Below, in pieces: positions 1 through 7,830 of a stretch of 64,000 nt of DNA (its first letter is position 1; every line of letters begins with the position of its first letter). The notes beneath the pieces were generated by a model. It was not told the origin of the DNA. It saw only the letters and a program-made list of their open reading frames with translations, and did no database searches. Where the stretch lies: positions 2,666,001 to 2,730,000 of the forward strand of contig CBDCLS010000006.1 in NCBI GenBank assembly GCA_965218775.1, read 5' to 3'. The DNA is from CAUZIZ01 sp965218775. GTDB taxonomy: Bacteria > Acidobacteriota > UBA6911 > RPQK01 > JAJDTT01. The position numbers and the translations under genes are program-made.

Positions 1-1
1 A

Positions 2-478
2 GCCGTTTACCGAATCGATGCCCAGACCGGGAAGATGGATCTGGTTACCGACGAGATCTTTAAACCCAACGGACTCTGCTTTTCACCCGGCTACAAGAAG
101 CTCTACATTGCTGACACAGGTGCATCGCACTATGAAGAAGCGCCCAAGAACATCAAAGTTTGGGATGTCAGCAACGGAGCCAAGCTCACTGGCGGACGCG
201 AGTTCACCTCTATGGAACTCGAGGGAAAGGCAGGTTTCGCAGATGGTATTCGGGCCGATGTCGACGGCAACGTCTGGGCCAGCGCTGGCTGGGTAGGTGA
301 GGGCTACGACGGGGTCCACATCTTCGCGCCTAATGGAGATCGAATCGGTCAGATTCTGCTGCCTGAGATCTGTGGTAATGTCTGCTTCGGTGGCAGCAAG
401 CGGAATAGACTCTTCATGACCGCCAGCCAGTCACTTTATTCCGTCTACGTAGAAACGCAGGGAGCGCACATCACCTGA
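2..478 (+). CDS. SMP-30/gluconolactonase-like protein, 5' truncated by window
   Basis: The frame is open from base 2, so the true start lies before the window; 158 codons and the stop are visible. The sequence has the SMP-30/gluconolactonase propeller pattern: KPNGLCFSP, LYIADTG, FADGIRADVDGNVWAS and a final strand LFMTASQSLYSVY. In this family Asn and Asp residues in such motifs bind the divalent metal, and the enzymes hydrolyse sugar lactones. The likely role is lactone hydrolysis in acid-sugar catabolism. It faces the convergent enolase-superfamily gene 6 bp away, which supports a sugar-acid context. Substrate cannot be told from the sequence. Confidence 0.85.
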   Translation, partial: AVYRIDAQTGKMDLVTDEIFKPNGLCFSPGYKKLYIADTGASHYEEAPKNIKVWDVSNGAKLTGGREFTSMELEGKAGFADGIRADVDGNVWASAGWVGEGYDGVHIFAPNGDRIGQILLPEICGNVCFGGSKRNRLFMTASQSLYSVYVETQGAHIT

Positions 479-484
479 TTCGGG

Positions 485-1711
485 CTACAGAGGTCTATCC
501 TCAACCTCGATGAAAATGGGGCCGCTGTAGGGGTTTTCCGCCGCCACGGCTTCATTCAGTTCGATGCCGAGGCCTGGTTTGGTGGGGGGGATGATGTATC
601 CCTCCTCCCATTGAAGGGGCTCTTTGACGATCTCGGCGTGAAAGCCCCCGAAAGTTTCGATGCTCTCCTGGATCAGGAAATTGGGGCTGCAAGTAGCGAT
701 CTGGATGTTGGCGGCTGCCTCGATCGGTCCGCAGTAGAGGTGGGGGGCTAGTTGAGCGTAGTGAGCTTCCGCCATACCGGCGATCTTCTTCGCCTCCAGG
801 ATGCCCCCTACTCGTCCCAATGCCGGCTGGATTATCGCCGCCGCCTGTTTCTGTAGCAACTCGGCGAACTCATACTTTGTCGTAAGGCGCTCTCCTGAGG
901 CAACCGGGATGCTGGTAGAGCGGGCAACGCGAGCCATTTCTTCCCGATTCTCGGGCGGCACCGGCTCCTCCAACCACAGTGGATCAAAGGGTTCCAATCT
1001 CTTTGCCAGGCGAATCGCGCTAGAAGTCGTCATCTGACCGTGTGTCCCTATCAGCAGGTCGCAGCGGCTGCCGACGGCCTCTCGTATGTTCTTGACCACC
1101 AACTCGGCATTCTCGAGTGCCTTCAGCGAAAGTTGTCTGGGGTCGAAGGCAGACATGGGCATGACCGGATCGAACTTGAGCGCGGTGAAACCCTGGTCGA
1201 CGTATTGGAGGGCTCGTTTCGGTCCCAGATCGGGATCGCCGAAGGCATCGGCTACGGCCAGCACATCCTGTTCCTCGCAGGAGTCTGCTGCGTTGTCACT
1301 GGCCGGATAGATGTAGGTATAGGAACGGAGCCTCTCGTGCACCTGGCCTCCGAGGAGATTGTAGATGGGCTGGTCGAGGGCCTTGCCGATGATGTCCCAG
1401 CAGGCCATTTCGATGCCGCTCAGCACGCCCACCAAGCTCAGGTCCGGATGCTGGGTGTAGCCGCTGGAATAGATGATCCGCCAGAGACGCTCGATCTTGA
1501 ACGGCTCGCAGCCTAGGACATAGCGCTCCACCACGTCCTCGATCAGCTGCGTGACCTTGTGAGGATGGAAGGGGACTCCGTAGACCTCGCCGAAGCCCTG
1601 AATCTGATCGTCTGTGGTGAGCTTCAAGAAAACGAAATAGGCTCCCCCGTGGTGGGGTGGCGGATTCGCTACGACATAGGTCTTGAGACCGGCAATTTTC
1701 ATGATCAACAC
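485..1711 (-). CDS. Mandelate racemase/muconate-lactonizing-type enolase superfamily enzyme
   Basis: The 408-aa protein has the N-terminal capping domain (to about residue 125) and a TIM-barrel domain. Visible active-site motifs are TALKFD (K179, D181), GTHGQ (H224), LEEP (E248/E249), SGER (E274) and APHLYCGP (H324). The first metal position, normally Asp two residues before the His, is Gly222 here; I recall a whole subgroup with GTHGQ, so this is probably a subfamily trait rather than damage. Enzymes of this superfamily dehydrate or isomerise acid sugars. Residue 4 (MKIAGLK) is an equally plausible start. The SSF transporter lies 77 bp upstream on the same strand and may import the substrate. 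Confidence 0.85.
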   Translation of the reverse strand: MLIMKIAGLKTYVVANPPPHHGGAYFVFLKLTTDDQIQGFGEVYGVPFHPHKVTQLIEDVVERYVLGCEPFKIERLWRIIYSSGYTQHPDLSLVGVLSGIEMACWDIIGKALDQPIYNLLGGQVHERLRSYTYIYPASDNAADSCEEQDVLAVADAFGDPDLGPKRALQYVDQGFTALKFDPVMPMSAFDPRQLSLKALENAELVVKNIREAVGSRCDLLIGTHGQMTTSSAIRLAKRLEPFDPLWLEEPVPPENREEMARVARSTSIPVASGERLTTKYEFAELLQKQAAAIIQPALGRVGGILEAKKIAGMAEAHYAQLAPHLYCGPIEAAANIQIATCSPNFLIQESIETFGGFHAEIVKEPLQWEEGYIIPPTKPGLGIELNEAVAAENPYSGPIFIEVEDRPL

Positions 1712-1787
1712 TCCTCTTGTTGAGTCATCCCCGTGTCTTTATAACTGCAGTAGCAGGGTACCTGTTTCGCGTACTTGGGAGAAGCTG

Positions 1788-3218
1788 CTAAACAGATATA
1801 GCGCTGTGCCTTCTGCTCTCCCAGCGGGTTCCCACCACCAGGACGATCAGGGTAATGGGGAGTCCGATCAAGATGGGATCGATGGTCCAGACTACCATGA
1901 TCGAACCTACTTCCTCGACCCCTCCCAGTAGTTGGAGCAGTAGGATGACGGAGGCACCGACCAGCATCGACGCCAGGACGGTGTTTGGGGCACGCCTTAC
2001 CGGGGGAAAAAGGACCACCGCTACCAGGGCCGGTGCGACAGAGGAGGCCATGATTCGTCCTCCCAGCCAGAAGAGTTCGACCATGAGCGGAAAGACATAG
2101 AAGATCGCACCAGCCAGTAGTCCGACGAGAATCACGTTGAACCGGTAAATCCAGAGTTGGTTGCCTACGGTTGCGCTGGGATTGATGAATCGTCTGTAGA
2201 CATCAATGGTGAAGTTCGACGCGATCGTGTTGATGGTTGAGTCCAGGGTCGACATGCTGGCTGCCAGGATGCTCACTACGAGGATATTCGCAAAATAGCT
2301 TCCAGCGACCGTAAAGGTCAATCTGAGGAAGACGTCTTCGCCGGCGATATCGGGCCCATGGATCGCCCGTCCCAGGATCCCGATGAGCGGCGGTGTCATA
2401 TACCAGATGGTCGAAATGATTCCGCCATACAGGAACCCTTTGCGTGCTGCCTCGGTGCTTTCTGCAGCCAATCCTCGCTGAATCACGCTTTGATAGCCGA
2501 AGGTGATGGCGACCCCGATCGTAATCCAGGCCAGAACCTGACCTGGTCCACCTGTTCCAAAGGTGCCCAGAAAGACGGGATCGTCGATGGATCCGCCCAC
2601 TGAGAAGCCCCCTAACTCCAGGAAACCAAGAACCACCAAAGCGACCGATCCGAACACCACAATGAAGAACTGGATCGCATCGGTGACCAGAATGGCCCAC
2701 ATTCCCCCCAGGAAGACGTAGACCAGAGTTAAGGCCGCCACCAGTGTTAGTGACAGGGGCAGCGAAAGACCGAGAAGCTGGGAGGTCACGACGGCCAGAG
2801 ATCCCATCACGGCAGCGGTCGCGCCCAGATCTCTTAGGATGATCAGGCACAGGGATAGAACCCTGTGTTTAGGGCCAAACATGCGATCGAAAAGCTGAGG
2901 GATGGTAATGATCTGGGTGGCCCTCAGTCGTGGGACTACGTAATAGGCCATCCAGATGGTCGCAAGAACGAAGGAACCTCCGGTCCAGTAGGCGCTCAGT
3001 CCGAAGTCCTTGGCCAATCCTGAAATGCCGATCAGCGTGGGGCCATTGATCCAGGTTGCGGCTACGGAGAACGCGATTAGCCAGGTACCGGAGCTTCTAC
3101 CGGCAACCGCCATGTCCTCAATTCTTCCGACCTTGGTTCGGGCTGCCCAGATGCCAATCCCGAACATCAGGGCCAGGTAGACGCCTATGAGCCACCAAGC
3201 GGGTTCGAACTCTTTCAT
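1788..3218 (-). CDS. Sodium:solute symporter (SSF family)
   Basis: The 476-aa integral membrane protein has about 13 hydrophobic segments. It starts EPAWWLIGVYLALMFGIGIW, followed by the SSF-typical VAGRSSGTWLIAFSVAATWI and a YYVVPRLR loop before IPQLFDRMFG. Length and pattern match the SSF (SLC5) family, which uses a sodium gradient to import sugars, carboxylates or amino acids. Substrate is not predictable. It is upstream of and co-oriented with the enolase-superfamily gene, so co-transcription is likely. A MITE ends 8 bp upstream of the ATG; because the element preserves CTAG at its edge, an AGGA Shine-Dalgarno-like sequence spanning the junction remains in place. Confidence 0.9.
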   Translation of the reverse strand: MKEFEPAWWLIGVYLALMFGIGIWAARTKVGRIEDMAVAGRSSGTWLIAFSVAATWINGPTLIGISGLAKDFGLSAYWTGGSFVLATIWMAYYVVPRLRATQIITIPQLFDRMFGPKHRVLSLCLIILRDLGATAAVMGSLAVVTSQLLGLSLPLSLTLVAALTLVYVFLGGMWAILVTDAIQFFIVVFGSVALVVLGFLELGGFSVGGSIDDPVFLGTFGTGGPGQVLAWITIGVAITFGYQSVIQRGLAAESTEAARKGFLYGGIISTIWYMTPPLIGILGRAIHGPDIAGEDVFLRLTFTVAGSYFANILVVSILAASMSTLDSTINTIASNFTIDVYRRFINPSATVGNQLWIYRFNVILVGLLAGAIFYVFPLMVELFWLGGRIMASSVAPALVAVVLFPPVRRAPNTVLASMLVGASVILLLQLLGGVEEVGSIMVVWTIDPILIGLPITLIVLVVGTRWESRRHSAISV

Positions 3219-3226
3219 GGCGATCC

Positions 3227-3391
3227 TAGTACCCTGTCAACCTAGAAATTGTAGGTTCTGAACGGCCCTGGCGGCCGATCTCTGCGTTGCGCGTCCTGGA
3301 CGTAGACCAAGCTATGCCTGCGGCCGCGCGCCTTGACCTCGACCACCATGACTCGTCCATAACCCACAATCTCCAGCTTGACAGAGTACTA
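3227..3391. mobile_element. MITE copy A (TA-flanked inside CTAG), reverse orientation
   Basis: The element is bounded by CTAG at both ends. Its termini GTACCCTGTCAA and TTGACAGAGTAC are inverted repeats that extend imperfectly to about 36 bp. The core (CCAAGCTATGCCTGC read on plus) is the reverse complement of the core in copies B, C and D. A TA duplication within a CTAG target is what IS630/Tc1-mariner-type transposition produces; no transposase is encoded. The right-hand TAG, read on the minus strand, is the stop codon of the small ORF at 3389-3571. Confidence 0.85.
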
Positions 3392-3571
3392 GCCCCGGAG
3401 CAGGTATTCCCAGATCCAGACGTAGATAAAACCCACCAGGACCAAGAGGAGCAAGCTGAGCCAGGGGTTAAGGCGCGGAGGAGGAACCGCGTCCATGAGA
3501 TCCAACTCTTCCTTGCTGTAACGAAAGGACTCTGTGTGTTCTATTCGGGAGTCAGCCTCTGTGTTTTTCAT
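3389..3571 (-). CDS. Small single-pass membrane protein, possibly truncated
   Basis: The 60-aa ORF has a charged N-terminal half (residues 1-30) and one strong C-terminal transmembrane helix, WLSLLLLVLVGFIYVWIWEY. The final LLRG is followed by a TAG supplied by the end of MITE copy A. Small one-helix proteins upstream of SSF transporters are common, and this one precedes the symporter gene on the same strand. Coding status is supported by the clear amphipathic-then-hydrophobic layout only. I do not recognise a family. Confidence 0.5.
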   Translation of the reverse strand: MKNTEADSRIEHTESFRYSKEELDLMDAVPPPRLNPWLSLLLLVLVGFIYVWIWEYLLRG

Positions 3572-3662
3572 CGCGCCGCTATGCCTTCAAATCCGTCCAG
3601 CGGAAAGGGTGCGTCATTGGGCTGAATGTGCAAGACTGTAAGCTATCATCTCAAGACTTCGA

Positions 3663-4598
3663 TTGCTGACGATTCTCGGGCTGTTTCTCTCTCCCGTGTG
3701 GTGTGCCTCGAACGCAGAGGGCATCGAGGTGGAGGCGGACGAGTTCCTGAAGGTCTTCGCTCGGGATGCCAAGATTGAGAAAATTGCCCAGGGCCTTGGG
3801 AAGACCGATGGGCCGATTTTCAGCCGTCTTGGCTTCCTTCTTTTTTGCGACACGTCCGCTCTGAGCATCTTCAAGTACGTCCCTGTTCCTGGATCAAATG
3901 CCGCGCTCGTTGCCTACCGGAAGAACAGCGGTGGAGCTCGAGGCTTGACCTTTGATCGCCAGGGGAGGCTTATCGCCTGCGAAGCGACTGCAAGGCGGGT
4001 CACTCGGACTGAAAAAGACGGCTCTGTAGTCGTCTTGGCGCAGCATTTTCAGGGCGAGGCATTCAACGGCCCCAGGGACGTCGTGCATGCTATCGATGGA
4101 AGTACCTACTTCACCGATCCAACGGTGCGGAACGCCGCGAGTCCTGATGCTGACTCCAATCTGTCACCTTCTCTCTACCAGATTACTTCTCGAGGAGAGC
4201 TACGGCTTCTTACAACACAGGCTTCTGTTCCCACAGGAGTGACCCTCTCTCCGAATCAGCGGAGGCTGTACGTATCTGACTCTGGCGATCGGAGCATCTG
4301 GGTCCATACCTTCAGACCCAAGGGTTCGGTGAACGAGGGCAGGCTTTTCGCTCGGCTCGAGTCAAGGCGGCCTGGATCCGTCGGTGGTATCAAGACCGAC
4401 GAAAGCGGTCGTGTACTGAGCGTGGGCCCCGGTGGAATCTGGGTTTTCGACGCGGCGGGGAAACACCTGGGTACGGTTCGTCTGTCTGAGCCGGCATCGA
4501 ATCTGACCTGGGGCTACCGCAAGAACACTCTCTACGTCACGGCCGGAGGTTCGTTGTATTCGATCCCCATCCTGAGCCTGGGGACCAGGACCTTCTAG
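3663..4598 (+). CDS. Secreted SMP-30/gluconolactonase-like protein
   Basis: The 311-aa protein starts at TTG (an in-frame TAA lies just upstream at 3639 and no ATG intervenes). It has a short signal peptide, LTILGLFLSPVWCASNAEG, so it is probably periplasmic. Propeller motifs are present: FNGPRDVV, YFTDPT, PTGVTLSPN, RRLYVSDSGD and SNLTWG. The metal-binding Glu of the family (EGP) is replaced by Asp in KTDGPIF, so metal binding may be altered. The TAG stop codon is formed by the left terminus of MITE copy B. No Shine-Dalgarno is visible before the TTG, so the start is uncertain. Confidence 0.8.
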   Translation: MLTILGLFLSPVWCASNAEGIEVEADEFLKVFARDAKIEKIAQGLGKTDGPIFSRLGFLLFCDTSALSIFKYVPVPGSNAALVAYRKNSGGARGLTFDRQGRLIACEATARRVTRTEKDGSVVVLAQHFQGEAFNGPRDVVHAIDGSTYFTDPTVRNAASPDADSNLSPSLYQITSRGELRLLTTQASVPTGVTLSPNQRRLYVSDSGDRSIWVHTFRPKGSVNEGRLFARLESRRPGSVGGIKTDESGRVLSVGPGGIWVFDAAGKHLGTVRLSEPASNLTWGYRKNTLYVTAGGSLYSIPILSLGTRTF

Positions 4599-4764
4599 TG
4601 GACTGTAACACCTGAATCGCTAGTGGATGAGCGAGCCATTCGGGCCCGAGGTAAAGGCGCGCTGACGCAGGCATAGCTTGGACTATGGCGGCGAGAAAGC
4701 GCAACGCAGAGATTGGGCTCGAGGGCCGCTCAGGCGCTAGCGATCCAGGTGTTACAGTCCACTA
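4596..4764. mobile_element. MITE copy B, variant termini with shared core
   Basis: The element is flanked by TA inside CTAG on both sides. The inverted termini are GTGGACTGTAACACCTG and its complement CAGGTGTTACAGTCCAC, which differ from copies A, C and D. The interior still carries the family core GCAGGCATAGCTTGGACTAT followed by GCGCAACGCAGAGAT. It therefore joins a conserved core to unrelated ends. The left TAG is the stop codon of the SMP-30 gene. Confidence 0.8.
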
Positions 4765-4788
4765 GTGGTGAGCCATAGGGGGGAAATC

Positions 4789-6054
4789 GTGGATAGCCCG
4801 CGAAGGACTTCAAACCATCAGACTCTCTCCTCGCAGACGAGACGACAGTTTCTCGAACGCCTTCCTTTGATGGCAGCCTGTCCTGCCCTGGGGAGTCTCT
4901 CTTCCTCAGCGGTGCCCAAGCGCCTGGCGGCAATACTGGTGGGCTATGTCATCAGATGGCACGGGGATAACATTGTGACTCGCTTCATGGAAGGTTACTG
5001 GATCAACCAGACCTTCTATCCGCCGCGCTGCCGAATCTCCTCTCTCTACACCCACGCCGTGCCCAGCTACGACGTCGGTCGCCGTGCTGCTGAAGCCCAT
5101 GGGGTGGAGGTCTTCCCAAGTATTCGAGAAGCTCTCTGTCTGGGCTCGGACCAGCTGGGTGTAGATGGTATCGTCGTGGTCGCTGAATCCCCCCCGGTCC
5201 TCTACTCCTTCGATCAGAATCCTTACCGTGAGTTTCTCGAGCAGATCGTCGGGGTCTTTCGGCAAAGTGGACGGTCGGTCCCGGTGTTCATCGACAAGCA
5301 CTTCTCCTCTCGCTGGGATGAGTCGAAGTGGATCTATGATCAGGCCTCGGAGTTGGAATTCCCACTGATGGGAGGCTCGACCATTCCCATCACACACAGG
5401 AGGCCGCCGCTCGACGTCCCCTTGGAGACGGAATTCGAGGATGCGTTGGTGGTGGCGTCGATCCCGGGAGCTCATATCCAGTCGATCAGCTTTCATGCTC
5501 TGGAGTTGCTTCAATCCCTGGTGGAGCGGCGAAAGGGAGGGGAGACTGGGGTCCGATCACTTCAGTTCTTAGAGGGCGAGGCGGTCTGGAAGGCGGCTGA
5601 AGAAGGGCTTTGGTCGCGGGAACTGTTCGATGCAGCTGTCGCTCGTAGCACCAAGGTCCAGGTCGCTGACGCTCGCAAGAAAGTTACTGCTCCGATGGCG
5701 ATACTGCTCCACTACAACGATGGCTTCAGGGCCGCCGTCGTGGGTGCTGCGGGGCTGGTGAGTGGATTTACCTTGGCTGCCAAGATAAGGGGACGTCCCG
5801 ATCCGCTGTCCACGCTTGCCTACTACGTCTCGGTCAACGCCAACAGCTTCAGCTGCCTGGTTCGCTACGCCGAGGACTTCTTCATCACAGGCCACTCGGC
5901 CAATCCGGTGGAGCGTACGCTTCTGGCCTCGGGTCTGATCGACTTCATCATGAGATCCCGCGACCAGGGCCATAAACTGATCGAGACGCCCGAACTCGCC
6001 GTAGCCTACCGCGGGCCGAAGAAATCCGCAGTCTGTGAAGGACCTGGCTCCTGA
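4789..6054 (+). CDS. Tat-exported protein of unknown function
   Basis: The chosen start is the GTG at 4789, preceded five bases upstream by AGGGGGG; an earlier GTG at 4765 would begin inside the MITE terminus. This gives about 421 aa. Residues 16-40 form a twin-arginine signal (QTRRQFLERLPLMAACPALG), so the product is folded before export. The body contains VIRWHGDNIVTRFMEGYW and FIDKHFSSRWDESKW. I associate this pattern with uncharacterised proteins next to oxidoreductase and DUF1501 genes in Acidobacteria and Planctomycetes, but cannot name a domain. The native 5' flank was replaced or displaced by the MITE. No catalytic function is assignable. Confidence 0.75.
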   Translation: MDSPRRTSNHQTLSSQTRRQFLERLPLMAACPALGSLSSSAVPKRLAAILVGYVIRWHGDNIVTRFMEGYWINQTFYPPRCRISSLYTHAVPSYDVGRRAAEAHGVEVFPSIREALCLGSDQLGVDGIVVVAESPPVLYSFDQNPYREFLEQIVGVFRQSGRSVPVFIDKHFSSRWDESKWIYDQASELEFPLMGGSTIPITHRRPPLDVPLETEFEDALVVASIPGAHIQSISFHALELLQSLVERRKGGETGVRSLQFLEGEAVWKAAEEGLWSRELFDAAVARSTKVQVADARKKVTAPMAILLHYNDGFRAAVVGAAGLVSGFTLAAKIRGRPDPLSTLAYYVSVNANSFSCLVRYAEDFFITGHSANPVERTLLASGLIDFIMRSRDQGHKLIETPELAVAYRGPKKSAVCEGPGS

Positions 6055-6120
6055 AAAGGGTCACGGGTTGGTCGGTTGGCCGCTGGCTCACCTGAAACTT
6101 GGACGTAGCTTTGGTCTAGT

Positions 6121-6160
6121 TAAAGGCCACTCCGCGTAGCTGTCGGGGTGGCCTTTTATT
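6121..6160. terminator. Bidirectional rho-independent terminator
   Basis: A stem AAAGGCCAC / GTGGCCTTTT with a roughly 16-nt loop is followed by TATTT. It lies between the convergent genes ending at 6054 (plus) and 6199 (minus), the expected place for a shared terminator. Confidence 0.7.
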
Positions 6161-6198
6161 TCTGCCCTGGGCCGAGCCTGCCAGAGATGGAAATCGCA

Positions 6199-7719
6199 TC
6201 ACCTGAATCGAAACGCGTAGAGGTCGGCATCTCGGATGGCGAACCTCAAGCGGATTGGTTTGCCAGCCAATTCTCCCAACTCGCTGCCGCCTTTCCATCG
6301 AACGATCCTTTCCAAGTCGTCGCCGAAGATGGGACCGCAGTCGGCGAGAGAGTAGCCGTCTAGTGGTCGGCCGGCTTTATCCTGGATCTCGACCCGGACA
6401 TCCCCCGCTGCAGAGGTCGAAAAATTCATCACTAGATTCTTTCCCTGGAATGTCAGCGGCTTGGTGACGAACTCGCCTCCCCCCAATGGGGCTCCCACCG
6501 AGGCGAACCCATCGATGCGCAGAGTGTAGCGTCGCAGCTGGCTGCTAGTGCCGGTCCAGTAGCTTTCCGTCGCGTACACCGATAGCTCGTTGGGTGCACC
6601 CTCGATCGACGATGCTGTCTCAACTATTCCCCAGTTCTGGTAATTGTCCCCGTACACCCAATTGTCCTTAGGCCGGAGGCCGGGTCGGATGAAAGCTTCA
6701 TCCCAGCGTCGGAAATTTCTGGCATCGCGGCTGCTCATGAAGAGCCCATCGGTTAGCGCACTTCCTTCCCTTTCAGAGGCTTCACGACGGAGCTTCCGAT
6801 GTTCCAGTCCCGGAAGAGCCTCCATGGCATCGGACCAGCCCCGGTCGATGTAGCGGGTGGGGAAGCCCAGAAGGATGTGAGGAGCTCGATAGTAGGGAAG
6901 AATCTGGTTGGTGTAGAGCTGCTCTCTGGGAGCCCCTGGGTACTCGATCCAGACGGGATCGCTCCAGTGGAGGAAGTCCGACGATTGGGACACCACGATG
7001 TCCCGCTTTCCGTCCCGCATGGCTCGTTGAAAACAGAGGTAGTGCCTCCTCACGCTGTCCCAGAAGGCAACGTTCTGCGAGTCGAAGTGGTTTCGAATGG
7101 TGGGGAGCAAGACGGGCTTCTCACTCATGGGCTCCCAGCGCAGGCCGTCGCTGCTCTTGAAGGCGTACATTCCAGCAACCTCGCTCTTGCGAGGGTCTCC
7201 CACCATTGCCTTGTACCGTTCGCCAGGTTTGGTGTCGGGATTCGTATCTTTGAACGGGGCGAAGCCGACCGTAGTCATGGCCTCCAGGCCGCTCCCATCC
7301 CAGACAATGTTGTTCGCTCTGGAGCCCTCGAACTCGAACAGGCCCAGTTTCGGCTTGGTCCAGTGGATTCCGTCCCTGCTCTCGGCGTAGCCAACCAAAG
7401 GCTTATGGGAGGGCGGCTCTCCCACGAGCTCCTGGGAAGCAGTCTTGTAGTACATGCGGTAGAGCTCACCATCCTGGAAGACGGCGTGATATCCGCACGA
7501 GTTTCCCTCCCAGGGCTCGTCATGGACGATCGCGACCTCGCGAGGCGTAGGCTTGTGGAGGCGCAGCGCGGCGCCACCGCTAAGACGGTCGATGAGGTGC
7601 TCATCCAGCATTAGCTCCAGACGAGAGCCGATCTCCAAGACGTTCTCCAGACCTTCGACCGGTGTGATGAGGCCCAAAGGAGGTCCGATGGCCAGAAGCA
7701 GCATAGTTCTTACCTTCAT
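6199..7719 (-). CDS. Secreted GH32/GH43-like beta-propeller protein
   Basis: I chose the ATG at 7719, which gives a signal peptide (MKVRTMLLLAIGPPLGL) and has GGAG just upstream; a longer frame up to 7842 has no such support. The mature protein of about 490 aa opens with LMLDEHLIDRL and then repeats propeller-like blades (LYRMYYKTAS, IHWTKPKLGLFEF, RHYLCFQRAMRDGK, SDFLHWSDPVWIEYP). This is the style of glycoside-hydrolase-related five-bladed propellers common in Planctomycetes and Acidobacteria. A C-terminal beta-sandwich (from about residue 400) resembles that of the gene at 9950-11356, so the two are distant paralogues. The role is probably extracellular glycan processing; activity is not shown. 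Confidence 0.7.
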   Translation of the reverse strand: MKVRTMLLLAIGPPLGLITPVEGLENVLEIGSRLELMLDEHLIDRLSGGAALRLHKPTPREVAIVHDEPWEGNSCGYHAVFQDGELYRMYYKTASQELVGEPPSHKPLVGYAESRDGIHWTKPKLGLFEFEGSRANNIVWDGSGLEAMTTVGFAPFKDTNPDTKPGERYKAMVGDPRKSEVAGMYAFKSSDGLRWEPMSEKPVLLPTIRNHFDSQNVAFWDSVRRHYLCFQRAMRDGKRDIVVSQSSDFLHWSDPVWIEYPGAPREQLYTNQILPYYRAPHILLGFPTRYIDRGWSDAMEALPGLEHRKLRREASEREGSALTDGLFMSSRDARNFRRWDEAFIRPGLRPKDNWVYGDNYQNWGIVETASSIEGAPNELSVYATESYWTGTSSQLRRYTLRIDGFASVGAPLGGGEFVTKPLTFQGKNLVMNFSTSAAGDVRVEIQDKAGRPLDGYSLADCGPIFGDDLERIVRWKGGSELGELAGKPIRLRFAIRDADLYAFRFR

Positions 7720-7830
7720 CTCCAATTCTCCTCGTCTCAGCCGAGACTCGTCGGGCCGTCTAAGACAGACCCTCTCCCCGGATGTCCTCTCTTGTGAAAT
7801 TCGTTCCAAAGGGTCAATATTGAGGCTCTT

